Assembly (NCBI RefSeq): GCF_013284245.2
Contig: NZ_CP085876.1
Span: 6,361,001 to 6,425,000, forward strand
Direction: 5' to 3'
DNA from: Brevibacillus sp. DP1.3A
GTDB lineage: Bacteria; Bacillota; Bacilli; Brevibacillales; Brevibacillaceae
Length of the DNA stretch: 64,000 nucleotides
The first letter of the stretch is position 1. Each line of letters starts with the position of its first letter. Shown one piece after another: positions 50,834-60,148 of the stretch. The position numbers and the translations under genes were made by a program. The notes beneath the pieces are model-generated. The model was given only the letters and a program-made list of their open reading frames with translations, made no database searches and had not been told where the DNA came from.

Positions 50834-51898
50834 TCATCGATTCACATATTGCAAAGTCCCTTCCCCCATGTCACCTAGTCGCCAGAGTGCCATTTTCTCA
50901 ATGCCCGCTTTCTTCGCAACTACGACCCATTGAGACAGTGTCTCTTCATCCGCATACCAAACCGTGTGCTTTTGTCCGTCTTCATCCATATAGTCGAAGT
51001 ACAAACTACCACTCGCTTTATCCCGCTTTTGCGGCTCGACACTAGAGATAGCAAGGTCTGCTGCCTGTTTTTCCGTCACAGCCGTCACTTTTCCATCAGA
51101 AGCCCAATCAAATCCGCCTACAGAGAGGGCCATGACCTTGTCACCCGGCACCTTTTTCATTCGATTGGCGAGCTGCTCAATAAATGCATGATCGGCTTTG
51201 GGACCTGGCTCTGTATTCGTACCGTACAAATTATAAGCCATCATGACGTAAGTAGGTCCCTTTGGCAATGCCAAGTCTTCAATCGGCGCGCGCGGCTCCA
51301 ATACGATGCGAAGCGACTTCCCCTCCTGCTCCATATGCTGATACAAGGTATGGATAAAAGTAAGGAAGTTGTCCCAGTCTTTCTCGTCAATTCTCTCATA
51401 ATCGATTTCTAAACCATGAAAGCCATTCTGGATCACGGCATTCTTGATCTCCATAATGTGCTTGGTACGGCTTGCATCTGTCGCCATGAGCCGGCTGACA
51501 ATCGACGGGTCCTTTTGAACCTGCGTACCATCACTGTTAAGACGATCATTCACAATGGTCAAATCGAGATCGACATAGCTGCCCTGCTTCGATGCTTCCT
51601 TGATTTCCGGCATCGCCTTGGTCATGCGGTCAGTAAAGTGCAGCTTGTTGTTTTCATCAAAATACGCGGCGAAGACTTGCACACTGGACAAGCCATCCGT
51701 CATCCTGCGGAAATCCTCCAAACCGGATTCCCACTGCCAGTCTACCACCCAGGCAGTCAACTCCGTCCTGTTGTTGGCTGCATCTACAATCTCTATGCTT
51801 TCGGTATCATTCCATTTCATCACGTACCACACGAGGGTGATACACGCTACTATCAGAAGAACAGTCAAAATGATCGATCGTTTCTTGATGTTTGACAC
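50834..51898 (-). CDS. Glycoside hydrolase family 18-like membrane-anchored protein
   Basis: 354 residues. One N-terminal anchor (IILTVLLIVACITLVWYVM), then a GH18 TIM barrel: TELTAWVVDWQWESGLE, VQVFAAYF, the catalytic DxxDxDxE-like line GFHGLEIDYERI (~160, with the Glu acid), YVMMAYNLYG and VMALSVGGFDW, ending KMALWRLGDMGEG. GH18 enzymes cleave beta-1,4-GlcNAc links (chitin, peptidoglycan, PNAG-like polymers). As last gene of the exopolysaccharide operon it may trim the polymer made by the PilZ-GT2 synthase. Confidence 0.88.
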   Translation of the reverse strand: MSNIKKRSIILTVLLIVACITLVWYVMKWNDTESIEIVDAANNRTELTAWVVDWQWESGLEDFRRMTDGLSSVQVFAAYFDENNKLHFTDRMTKAMPEIKEASKQGSYVDLDLTIVNDRLNSDGTQVQKDPSIVSRLMATDASRTKHIMEIKNAVIQNGFHGLEIDYERIDEKDWDNFLTFIHTLYQHMEQEGKSLRIVLEPRAPIEDLALPKGPTYVMMAYNLYGTNTEPGPKADHAFIEQLANRMKKVPGDKVMALSVGGFDWASDGKVTAVTEKQAADLAISSVEPQKRDKASGSLYFDYMDEDGQKHTVWYADEETLSQWVVVAKKAGIEKMALWRLGDMGEGTLQYVNR

Positions 51899-51925
51899 CT
51901 TACACTGATCCCCCTTGTTTCAGAT

Positions 51926-53698
51926 TTAAAAGGTGTCGATGACCCAGTCCATTGTGGAAGAAAAAGCTTTCTTGATCGAACTGACGACTCCTGCAAACCC
52001 TGTCTGCACATTACTGAACAGCGTCTGCTGCTCACCATTTGGTTGCACCTGGGACCCAATCTGTACGTCCGCAAACACACCGTCATAAATATCGTCTTTT
52101 TTGTTCACTTCACTATAGGCCGCTTCCAATGCAACACCACCGCTACTAATGCTCGGGTCGATCTGTTGCTGATCCATGAGCGGTGTTTTATCCACGGAAA
52201 CACTGAGACGGTCTCCTTGAACAGTGATTTCGAGTTGACGCGTATTTTTAATGTTAATCGGGTATTTTTCCAGCTCGGGAGCACCTGACTCACCTTGCTC
52301 TCGCGTATAAACAGAGGCACGGTCAAAGGTCAAATCTTCTGGATTCCAAATCACTTGGCTCAATTCCGTCTTGAAAAGCTCCTGAACTTCTCCTTTTTCC
52401 TTCTTCTGCTCGACGCGTAGCTCATTATCATGCAGAACGACCCGTACAAAGCTGCCTTTTTCCCGATCATAGCGCAAATAAATCGTCTGCTTGCCGATTA
52501 CATTCCCTTCCAGTTTGGCAGAAAGCTTGATATCCTTCTGGGTGTCGCTGTTTTTTAAATATAACATGCCAGAGCCAGCAGCTGGAGAGGTCAGGACGAT
52601 CTGATCCTCCATAAATTGCGCGGCGCCACCGAGACGATCCCACTCTTTGGCCTGCTCTTCATCGCCGCGAACGAAGCGAATCTTCTCGTCAGTGTCTTTT
52701 TGGATGCGCATTAACAAATGATTCGTGTACCAGTAAGGCTCTGGCTGCACGCGGGTCAGGTCGTACAGATCACCCTCGCTGTCGTTGTAGGCGGTACCTT
52801 CCCGGTTAAAGTGCATCGTAAAATACTTTTTGATATTCGCGTCGTTCGCATCCGCTACCAGGCGATTCATGCCGCCATACAGGGTGTTCGCATGCATAAT
52901 CATATAGGCACCCGGGACAAAGCCCAATTGGTCCATATACGTATCATTCATCAGCTTGTAGTCTTTGTCCATTCTCGCTTCCATCTTGCTTCTGTCTTCA
53001 ATCGGGATCATATTGCTGTCACGGATAAAGTCCATCAAGTAGTGGTTATAGTAGCCCACCTTTGTTTTATTCGTTAATTCACTCTCATCCTTTACCCCGA
53101 TGAAATTGCCCTGATCATCAAACACATTGATATACGTCAACCGATAGCCGTTGGAACCGAGCTCCCAGAAGCCATTTTCCATCATTTTTTTCAAGTCTTC
53201 CGGCTGGAGGAATTTGTTCTCGCTGTTTCCCATCTTGTTGCCGTAAGACAATGCTGTTGCTTTGAAGTTGTACTTCTCCAAAAGCGGTTGGGCAAACAAG
53301 CTCGAATCGTTGCGGCCATCTTCAAAAGCCAAAAACAGTGCCTTGTCAGGAAGTGGCTTCTTTTTCTTGTAAAAGTCCAAGATATCTTGTTGCGAGATCG
53401 TTTGATAGCCCTGGTCATACAACGCCTGCAGCTGCTCGTCCAATTGCTTCTTGGCTACTAATTTCGGTGTACCCGAACGACCTACGCCAAAATAGGAGAT
53501 GGCGATAAAGCCTTTTTCATTCGTCCAGTTCGCCTTATTCGGCTCCTCGTACTTCTTCCAATCAAATACCGCATTATATAACATGACACCCAGGACGACT
53601 AAGATAGCGACCTGGATCAGCGTCTTGATGAATTTATTGCGATCTTTTTTCCGATAGTCCAAGACATCGCTCGTCGTTTTCCCCATAACTCCTGACAC
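51926..53698 (-). CDS. Membrane-anchored NodB-like protein with degenerate active site and beta-sandwich C-terminus
   Basis: 590 residues from GTG 53698 (AGGGAG five bases upstream). One anchor, FIKTLIQVAILVVLGVMLY (~25-45). Residues ~60-350 follow a polysaccharide-deacetylase layout of the PgaB type (LDEQLQALYDQGYQTISQQD, KKKPLPDKALFLAFEDGRND), but the metal motifs have changed: AFEDG for TFDDG, and WELGSNGYRL where WEIGSHTxxH is expected. So it probably lacks deacetylase activity. Residues ~390-570 (AAGSGMLYLKNSDTQKDIKL, KQTIYLRYDREKGSFVRVVL) look like a carbohydrate-binding beta-sandwich. A polymer-binding or synthase-partner role is likely. Confidence 0.75.
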   Translation of the reverse strand: MSGVMGKTTSDVLDYRKKDRNKFIKTLIQVAILVVLGVMLYNAVFDWKKYEEPNKANWTNEKGFIAISYFGVGRSGTPKLVAKKQLDEQLQALYDQGYQTISQQDILDFYKKKKPLPDKALFLAFEDGRNDSSLFAQPLLEKYNFKATALSYGNKMGNSENKFLQPEDLKKMMENGFWELGSNGYRLTYINVFDDQGNFIGVKDESELTNKTKVGYYNHYLMDFIRDSNMIPIEDRSKMEARMDKDYKLMNDTYMDQLGFVPGAYMIMHANTLYGGMNRLVADANDANIKKYFTMHFNREGTAYNDSEGDLYDLTRVQPEPYWYTNHLLMRIQKDTDEKIRFVRGDEEQAKEWDRLGGAAQFMEDQIVLTSPAAGSGMLYLKNSDTQKDIKLSAKLEGNVIGKQTIYLRYDREKGSFVRVVLHDNELRVEQKKEKGEVQELFKTELSQVIWNPEDLTFDRASVYTREQGESGAPELEKYPINIKNTRQLEITVQGDRLSVSVDKTPLMDQQQIDPSISSGGVALEAAYSEVNKKDDIYDGVFADVQIGSQVQPNGEQQTLFSNVQTGFAGVVSSIKKAFSSTMDWVIDTF

Positions 53699-53722
53699 CC
53701 TCACTCCCTTTGTCTTTCCCTC

Positions 53723-55609
53723 TTAAAATGGCAGCCCAAAACCTTTTTTGTTCTTCTTTCGAGCTTCTTTTTTCAATCTCGCTTCAACGTCCTGCGGTGT
53801 TTCTCGCGTACCCCAAGTAGATTTCCAGAATGTCACCCAAGCCACAGGCATCTGCCACAACAACACCAGCTCATAAAACACACAAAAGACAATCCCGAAA
53901 ACCCATAGCTTGCTTCTACGGAAAAACAGATGAGCCAAGCTCATTAAGAGCGCCATCAACAGCAAGCCCATTAAGAACGTACCCGGGAAAATATGATGAA
54001 CGAGCGGAACGTATACGAGGTTGTACAGTACGATGACGGGAGCAGCGATAGGAACAATCAGACCAATGTAAAAGAAGATCGCCATAAAAGGCTCCTTGCG
54101 CCAAATAAAGCCGCTGGCACGCAAAGATTCCCTCAACCACGAACGCTTCCAGCGCATCTGCTGCTTCAAAAATATATTCATGTCTGACGGCACAATCGTC
54201 GAACAAATTGCAGAATCCTGATAGCCTGTCCGATGGGTTCGCAAAATAAAGTTGGTCATGCTTCGGTCATCGCCAAAAGTGGCGGGCTGCCCGAGAAACT
54301 TCTGATTCAGCCATGCTTCAGAATGCTGCAAAATCAATTCCTTGCGATAGCAAGACAACGGCCCAGACAAGCAAGTGACACTATCAAACCACGACTCAGC
54401 CGCCTTCATAATGCGAAAAGCAATGTAGTAACGAACCGTTTGGAGCTTGGTGATTGCGTTGGTGAACTTGTTTTCCACATCCGTACGCCCTGCGACACCA
54501 CCCATTTTCGGGTCTTGGAAAGGCTGTACGAGGTTGCGAATCGCAGTCGGTTCCAAAAAGCTGTCCGAATCAACGAAGACAACCAAATCGTGCTTGGCCA
54601 TTTCCACACCTTTTACCAAAGCAACCCGTTTCCCGCCGTTTTCAGAAAGAATGTGCATCTTCACGCGTTCGCGAGTCATATAGCGCTCGGCCTCGTTATG
54701 AATCATATCGATGACCTTTTGAATCTCTTCTGCTGATCGGTCTGTCGAGCGGTCGTCTACCACGATGACCTCCAGCTTATCAATCGGGTAGTTCTGATTC
54801 ACACAACTCAAAATCGTCCGGTGAATCCACTGCTCTTCGTTGAAGCACGGAATAATAATACTCACACCCGGTGTATAGTCCGGATTGACGGGAACCTCCC
54901 GATAAAGAGCACCGAATAAATACCGTGTCAGCAAAAAGGCAGCGGCAATCAAGCTGTACAAATACAAGTACATGTTGTATTTGAAATAAATCACGCTCTC
55001 CGCGCGCATGAGCACGATAAACGCCGCAGCGAAAAACAGGGAGGCACTTGCGATATAAATCGCGTATCCCCAGCGCTTTTTGCGAAAATACTCGGTCAGC
55101 GGTTTGGAAAACTCGAAGGCGAGCATGAACTTCTGACGCCCGTCCTCTTCCTGCGTAAACCAGCGAACGACAGTTGCATCCAGCTTCACCGTTGACTCAT
55201 AGCCTTCTGGCATTGTACCTGGCGGGATTGTGCAATGAATCATAAACACTTGTCCCACCTGGATGTCTTCTATCTCTGAATCTAGTTCAACTAATAGGCC
55301 AGTCGAAGAAATGTCGACGGCTCTGGCCTTGACTCCTTCCTTGACCCGCTGTTTCTTGGTCAATAGCGTCACCGGGAAATCCGCCATATAGCGCAGACTC
55401 AGCATCCGAATGCGATTCAAATATTCTGGGTCCTCCAGCTGTCCTTGCTCATTCGTATCTTTAGCACCACGTCGGTCCACTTGGACACGAATTTTCTCCG
55501 GGTCTGGCACATTCGATAGCACGCGCCTCTCCGTTTTGGAAACTGTCAGTACTTCATCGATTTTCTCTTTCTTTTTAGGCTTTATTTTCTCTATCAACTG
55601 TTTCATCAC
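53723..55609 (-). CDS. PilZ-domain processive glycosyltransferase (GT2; exopolysaccharide synthase)
   Basis: 628 residues. Residues ~75-180 form a PilZ-like domain (DFPVTLLTKKQRVKEGVKAR, AVDISSTGLLVELDSEI with the DxSxxG motif, LDATVVRWFTQEEDGRQKFM); the arginine motif before it is not a clean RxxxR. Two helices follow, then the GT2 core: GVSIIIPCFNEEQWIHRTI, VIVVDDRSTD, LVVFVDSDSFLEP (DxD), TFGDDRSMTNFILRT and QQMRWKRSW (QxxRW, the mark of processive beta-synthases such as hyaluronan, cellulose and PNAG synthases). Then four C-terminal helices. PilZ suggests activation by cyclic-di-GMP. The neighbouring UDP-HexNAc dehydrogenase indicates a uronic-acid-containing amino-sugar polymer. Confidence 0.88.
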   Translation of the reverse strand: MMKQLIEKIKPKKKEKIDEVLTVSKTERRVLSNVPDPEKIRVQVDRRGAKDTNEQGQLEDPEYLNRIRMLSLRYMADFPVTLLTKKQRVKEGVKARAVDISSTGLLVELDSEIEDIQVGQVFMIHCTIPPGTMPEGYESTVKLDATVVRWFTQEEDGRQKFMLAFEFSKPLTEYFRKKRWGYAIYIASASLFFAAAFIVLMRAESVIYFKYNMYLYLYSLIAAAFLLTRYLFGALYREVPVNPDYTPGVSIIIPCFNEEQWIHRTILSCVNQNYPIDKLEVIVVDDRSTDRSAEEIQKVIDMIHNEAERYMTRERVKMHILSENGGKRVALVKGVEMAKHDLVVFVDSDSFLEPTAIRNLVQPFQDPKMGGVAGRTDVENKFTNAITKLQTVRYYIAFRIMKAAESWFDSVTCLSGPLSCYRKELILQHSEAWLNQKFLGQPATFGDDRSMTNFILRTHRTGYQDSAICSTIVPSDMNIFLKQQMRWKRSWLRESLRASGFIWRKEPFMAIFFYIGLIVPIAAPVIVLYNLVYVPLVHHIFPGTFLMGLLLMALLMSLAHLFFRRSKLWVFGIVFCVFYELVLLWQMPVAWVTFWKSTWGTRETPQDVEARLKKEARKKNKKGFGLPF

Positions 55610-55632
55610 TGTCGCTCTCTCCCCTCCACTGC

Positions 55633-56946
55633 CTACAAGCTCCAGTAATGAAATCCACTGTTTTCAAAGTCAGCTTTGGAATAAGTCTCTTTTATATCGA
55701 TCATGATTTTTGCTTCATTCTTGCCGTACATCGCGGCAAAATCAGCGACTTCCATCTGGGCAAAGGGAGCATGCGGTACGGCTACAACCACAATGTCCAA
55801 GTCATGGAGAGCCTTCGTCTCTGACAACTCGATGCCGTATTCCTCGTATGCCTCCTGAGGATTTACCATCGGGTCTACGACCAGTGGGTTGATCCCGTAC
55901 TCCCTCAGTTCCTCAACGATATCCGTCACCTTGGTATTTCTGATATCCGCGCAATTCTCTTTGTAGGACAGTCCGAGTATGCCAATCCGTACATTCTTGA
56001 GGTCGAGCTTCGAACGAACAGCCATTTTGATAATTTGTTGGGCGACATATCTCCCCATGCCATCGTTAATATGTCTAGCCGCCAAAATGATGCGGGAGCG
56101 ATAGCCACTGTCCTCTGCTTTGTACGTTAAATAGTAAGGGTCGATACCGATGCAATGCCCACCGACCAAGCCCGGTGAAAAAGGGAGGAAGTTCCACTTG
56201 GTTCCTGCCGCTTGCAATACTGCCTTCGTCGGAATATCCATCTGATTGAACAGCATAGCCAGCTCATTCATAAACGCAATATTGACATCCCGCTGAGCAT
56301 TTTCAATGACTTTTGCCGCTTCCGCTACCTTGATGCTTTCTGCTCGATAAACGCCTGCCTTGATCACGAGCTCGTAGACGCTTGCTACGATTCCCAATGT
56401 TTCTTCATCCATCCCCGATACGATCTTGACGATGTTTTCCAAACGATTTACCTTGTCTCCCGGGTTGATGCGTTCAGGTGAATAGCCAACCTTGAAGTCT
56501 ATGCCACAACGCAAGCCCGACTCCGACTCCAGGATTGGCAAGCAAACTTCTTCGGTTACCCCTGGATAAACGGTTGATTCAAAGACAACGATTGACCCTT
56601 TTCTCAACTGTCTGCCCACCATGCGGGATGCACTTTCTACATATTTCAAGTCGGGGACATTGCCGCTTTTGACCGGAGTAGGCACTGCCACGATAAAAAA
56701 TCGCGCTTCCTGCAATCTATTTTCATCTGAAGTGATTTCAATAGCAGCGTCACTCGTCAGCTCCTGATCCACGTCATTATCATAAAAGTGTCCCTTTTGA
56801 TAGGCTGCTACTTTTTCTTTGTTTACATCGAATCCGATCACAGCCGCACGTTTGGACAGTGCCATCGCTATCGGCAGGCCTACGTACCCAAGACCGACGA
56901 CAGCAATTTTCTCCTTTCTCTCCACAATCCCTTCGTACAAATTCAT
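55633..56946 (-). CDS. UDP-N-acetylhexosamine 6-dehydrogenase (WbpA/TviB type)
   Basis: 437 residues from ATG 56946 (GGGAG seven bases upstream). NAD site KIAVVGLGYVGLPIAMALS, then VIGFDVNKEKV, FIVAVPTPVKSGNVPDL, VFESTVYPGVTEEVCLPILE, VGYSPERINPGDK and FSPGLVGGHCIGIDPYYLTY with the catalytic Cys, and a C-terminal IGILGLSYKENCADIRNTKV. These features (ERINPGD, GGHCIGIDPYYL) mark the UDP-GlcNAc/GalNAc dehydrogenases rather than UDP-glucose dehydrogenase. It would make a UDP-HexNAc-uronate for the synthase encoded next. Confidence 0.9.
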   Translation of the reverse strand: MNLYEGIVERKEKIAVVGLGYVGLPIAMALSKRAAVIGFDVNKEKVAAYQKGHFYDNDVDQELTSDAAIEITSDENRLQEARFFIVAVPTPVKSGNVPDLKYVESASRMVGRQLRKGSIVVFESTVYPGVTEEVCLPILESESGLRCGIDFKVGYSPERINPGDKVNRLENIVKIVSGMDEETLGIVASVYELVIKAGVYRAESIKVAEAAKVIENAQRDVNIAFMNELAMLFNQMDIPTKAVLQAAGTKWNFLPFSPGLVGGHCIGIDPYYLTYKAEDSGYRSRIILAARHINDGMGRYVAQQIIKMAVRSKLDLKNVRIGILGLSYKENCADIRNTKVTDIVEELREYGINPLVVDPMVNPQEAYEEYGIELSETKALHDLDIVVVAVPHAPFAQMEVADFAAMYGKNEAKIMIDIKETYSKADFENSGFHYWSL

Positions 56947-56980
56947 AAGCTGTCTCCCTCTCCCTGTTCTATTTTGGGCT

Positions 56981-58435
56981 TTATTGGCCAAACATCTCTG
57001 TCATGGGTACAAGCGTGTATCCTTTGCTTCTAAGCTGATCAATTACGATTGGTAGCGCCTCTATTGTGTGAATGTCATCGAGCATGTGCAGCAGAATCAC
57101 GCTTCCGCTCCGCGTCTGCTCCATAATGGTTTTGACGATATCGTCCGCACTCCGTTTCTTGTCGTAATCGGACGGCGTCACATCATAAATCGTAATATCC
57201 TCGTAGCCCGTCGCTGCAATCGCCTTGAGTGTCTGTTCGTCAAACGCCCCAGTTGGTGGTCTGAAATACATCGTCGGCTTCTGCTGAATCGCTTCGGTAA
57301 TGATCTGATGGGCTTTGACAATCTCTTTTTGCAATTCTTCCGGCGCAATTTTGGTATTTACCGGGTGAGAATAGGTGTGGTTGGCTACATCATGACCCGC
57401 TTCCGCAATCGCTCTCGCCAAGTTTGGATTTCGCTCTACACCATCTGCGCGAAGGAAAAACGAAGCCTTTACTCCTTTTTTGTCCAAGATATCGAGAATC
57501 TTCGTAACTGTTTGATCCGTACCCCAATCATCGAAGGACAAGGCGACCATCTTCTTGTCTGTTTCTTTTCGATAGATGAGTTTTGGCTTGGACTCGTAGT
57601 ACGCCGCATTCATTTTTGCTGCATCAAAACCCGGAATTTCTTGCAGCGGCTTTCGCTCCCCGCCTTGTGCAATCAACTCGTGCAATGGGACGAATCTGTA
57701 ACCGACATCCGTAGCTGCCTCTGCGAGAAGACGGATGTTTTCTACGACAGACTTGTTCTCCTCTGTATCCATCGCGATGATGCCGCCGCGATTCATATAT
57801 TTTCTTAAGTAATGAATTTTTTGCTCCTCCGTCTCTTTTTGCCAATTGTGCAGAAACAGACTGGAGGACACGACCGCTTCTTGTCCATTATGCGCAGCTA
57901 CCAATCGAAGATCGTCGGAGTAATCGCCCGACTTCGTTCTGATATACCACGGTGTTTTGTCGGTCTCTCTTTTGATGACCTCATTAGCCAATTTGATATC
58001 TTCGTACATTTTCTCGTAAGATTGGCCTTGCAAATCTGACTGTTTTAATGTGTTGTTTTCAATTTCGTGACCTCTGGCAACAATTTCTCGCGCAATGTCA
58101 GGCTCTTCCGCTACTCTCATTCCTGGCATGAAAAAAGCTGCCTTGATGTGGTACTTGTCCAACTCCTCGAGCAGTCTTTTCATCGTGTCCTTATCTGCCA
58201 TCCCATTAAAAGTAAGAGCAAGCTGTCTTTGCGTCGTGTAGACCATAGACACTGCCTTGCTCTTTTCCCCTTGGTAACGCTCGATTTTTTCAGGTTTGGC
58301 CGGCGCTGGGCCGTTATCTGCACCGTTTTCTTTCCCCTGAAACGGTGAACAGCCTGCCAACAATGCCACGATCGCTACCAGGGAGATCCAGTGAAATAAT
58401 CGGGACCCACTGGCCCCTTTCTTATGACTAATCAT
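56981..58435 (-). CDS. Lipoprotein with two NodB (polysaccharide deacetylase) domains, the first degenerate
   Basis: 484 residues from ATG 58435 (AAGGGG upstream). Lipobox LLAGC. Residues ~65-280 are a NodB-like domain with changed motifs (LALTFNGMAD for TFDDG, EIENNTLKQSD for NHTxxH). Residues ~300-484 are a complete NodB domain: VALSFDDWGTDQTV, DVANHTYSHPVNT, YFRPPTGAFDE and GSVILLHMLDD. The second half should be an active de-N-acetylase on an extracellular amino-sugar polymer. First gene of the exopolysaccharide operon; 35 bases separate it from the dehydrogenase gene. Confidence 0.9.
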   Translation of the reverse strand: MISHKKGASGSRLFHWISLVAIVALLAGCSPFQGKENGADNGPAPAKPEKIERYQGEKSKAVSMVYTTQRQLALTFNGMADKDTMKRLLEELDKYHIKAAFFMPGMRVAEEPDIAREIVARGHEIENNTLKQSDLQGQSYEKMYEDIKLANEVIKRETDKTPWYIRTKSGDYSDDLRLVAAHNGQEAVVSSSLFLHNWQKETEEQKIHYLRKYMNRGGIIAMDTEENKSVVENIRLLAEAATDVGYRFVPLHELIAQGGERKPLQEIPGFDAAKMNAAYYESKPKLIYRKETDKKMVALSFDDWGTDQTVTKILDILDKKGVKASFFLRADGVERNPNLARAIAEAGHDVANHTYSHPVNTKIAPEELQKEIVKAHQIITEAIQQKPTMYFRPPTGAFDEQTLKAIAATGYEDITIYDVTPSDYDKKRSADDIVKTIMEQTRSGSVILLHMLDDIHTIEALPIVIDQLRSKGYTLVPMTEMFGQ

Positions 58436-58660
58436 GATTGTCCCCTTTTCATGTAAGAAATGCCCTATACACATAAAAAAACGACTATTTCATCTGCGCA
58501 ACAAGTAAAGTGTAATCACACACTCTTCCGCAAAAATGAACATAGTCTGCCACTACACGCTAGACTAACATAACCACCTATACCAAACAACTTTTTGAAG
58601 CGGTTTCATTTATGACAATTTATGGAAATGGAAAAAATCGCCTTCAAGACGCTATTTTCA

Positions 58661-58690
58661 AAAAAAAGACGAGCCTCATCGGGCCCGTCA
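58661..58690 (-). terminator. Terminator after gabD
   Basis: On the minus strand, GACGGGCC and GGCTCGTC pair (one G-T) and are followed by eight Ts, eight bases past the gabD stop. Confidence 0.85.
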
Positions 58691-58697
58691 TTCGTTG

Positions 58698-60122
58698 TTA
58701 CAGTTTGATCGCGATTAATTTTAGTTCCGTTAATTCCTCGACCGCATACTTGATCCCTTCGCGGCCAAAGCCACTGTCTTTTACTCCGCCATACGGCATG
58801 TTGTCTACGCGGAACGTTGGAATGTCGTTGATCATCACGCCTCCGACCTCCAGCTCTTCCGCTGCACGCATAGCCGCGTGAATGTCACTCGTATAGATAC
58901 CTGCCTGCAAGCCGAATCGGGAGTCATTTACCGCCTCAATCGCTTCGTCCATTGTCTCAAACGGTGTAACGACTACGATTGGACCGAAAACCTCTTGGCA
59001 GGAGACGGCAACATTCGCGCCCACATTGGTCAGAATCGTAGGGGCAAAGAGGTTGTCACTGACAGGCTTCCCGCCAGTAACTACATGTGCACCTGCTTCT
59101 ACTGCTTCCTGTACCCATGCTCCCATGCGTTCATGATCCTTGGCGGAGATCACAGAGGACATGTCTGTCTCTTCGTTCAGCGGATCACCCAGCACGAGCT
59201 TTTCTGTGCCCGCCTTAAACTTCTCCAGGAACTCTTCGTACTTGCTCTGGTGAATATAGACGCGTTGCAGCGAGATGCACACTTGACCGCTAAAGGAGAA
59301 GGCACCCATCACGCAACGATCAATCAACGCTTGCGTGATTTCCACGTTGTGGTCGATGATTACTGCGGAGTTGGAGCCAAGCTCCAAGGTCACGCGCTTG
59401 AGTCCCGCTTTGTTTTTCATCGCGATTCCAACCGCTGGGCTTCCCGTAAACGTAATCGCGGCAATTCGGCTGTCACTGACCAGCTTTTCGCCTACGACTG
59501 CGCCTTTTCCAGGCAAAATATTGAGCGCTCCTGCTGGCAAGCCTGCCTCTGCGAAAATATCGGCCAGGATCAGCGAGCTAAGCGGCGTCTGACTCGCTGG
59601 CTTCAGTACAACGGTATTTCCTGCGGCAATGGCAGGCCCAACCTTGTGTGCTACGAGATTAAATGGAAAGTTAAAAGGCGTGATCGCGCCGACTACGCCA
59701 ATCGGCTTACGTACCGTAAAAGCAAGACGTCCTTCACCACCCGGTGCTGCATCGAGCGGCACCGTCTCTCCGTGAATGCGCTTCGCTTCTTCTGCTGCGA
59801 ACTTGTAGGTCTGGATTGTCCGAGCGATTTCTACACGACCCGTGCGAAGTGGCTTGGCGGCTTCCTGTGCGAGGATGACCGCCAGTTCCTCCTTCCGTGC
59901 TTCCATAATCGCAGCGGCCTTCTCCAGTATCAAGGCGCGCTGACTGGCTGGCATTTTCGCCATGACTTTGGCTGTTGCTTTGGCCGCCTTGATTGCCTCG
60001 TCGACGTCATGCTCGTCTGCCTGAGCGATTTCAGCCAGCAGCTCCCCAGAATACGGGGAGTAGAGCGGTGCGTATTCTTTTGCTTCTTTCCATTGTCCGT
60101 TGATGTAGAGTTGCTTTTTCAT
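58698..60122 (-). CDS. gabD: Succinate-semialdehyde/aldehyde dehydrogenase (GabD-like)
   Basis: 474 residues from ATG 60122 (GAGGGGG upstream, a little far); the frame is open further upstream but overlaps gabT. ALDH motifs: VVGAITPFNFPFNLVAHKVG (~150), GNTVVLKPASQTPLSSL, AAITFTGSPAVGIAM, ITLELG-type VTLELGSNSAVI with the catalytic Glu, AFSFSGQVCISLQRVYIH with the catalytic Cys, and EVFGPIVVVTPF. It oxidises succinate semialdehyde made by GabT to succinate. It lies 26 bases after gabT under the same sigma-54 promoter. The exact aldehyde is inferred from context. Confidence 0.92.
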   Translation of the reverse strand: MKKQLYINGQWKEAKEYAPLYSPYSGELLAEIAQADEHDVDEAIKAAKATAKVMAKMPASQRALILEKAAAIMEARKEELAVILAQEAAKPLRTGRVEIARTIQTYKFAAEEAKRIHGETVPLDAAPGGEGRLAFTVRKPIGVVGAITPFNFPFNLVAHKVGPAIAAGNTVVLKPASQTPLSSLILADIFAEAGLPAGALNILPGKGAVVGEKLVSDSRIAAITFTGSPAVGIAMKNKAGLKRVTLELGSNSAVIIDHNVEITQALIDRCVMGAFSFSGQVCISLQRVYIHQSKYEEFLEKFKAGTEKLVLGDPLNEETDMSSVISAKDHERMGAWVQEAVEAGAHVVTGGKPVSDNLFAPTILTNVGANVAVSCQEVFGPIVVVTPFETMDEAIEAVNDSRFGLQAGIYTSDIHAAMRAAEELEVGGVMINDIPTFRVDNMPYGGVKDSGFGREGIKYAVEELTELKLIAIKL

Positions 60123-60148
60123 GAGTATGGAGAACCCCCTCGGGCTTT

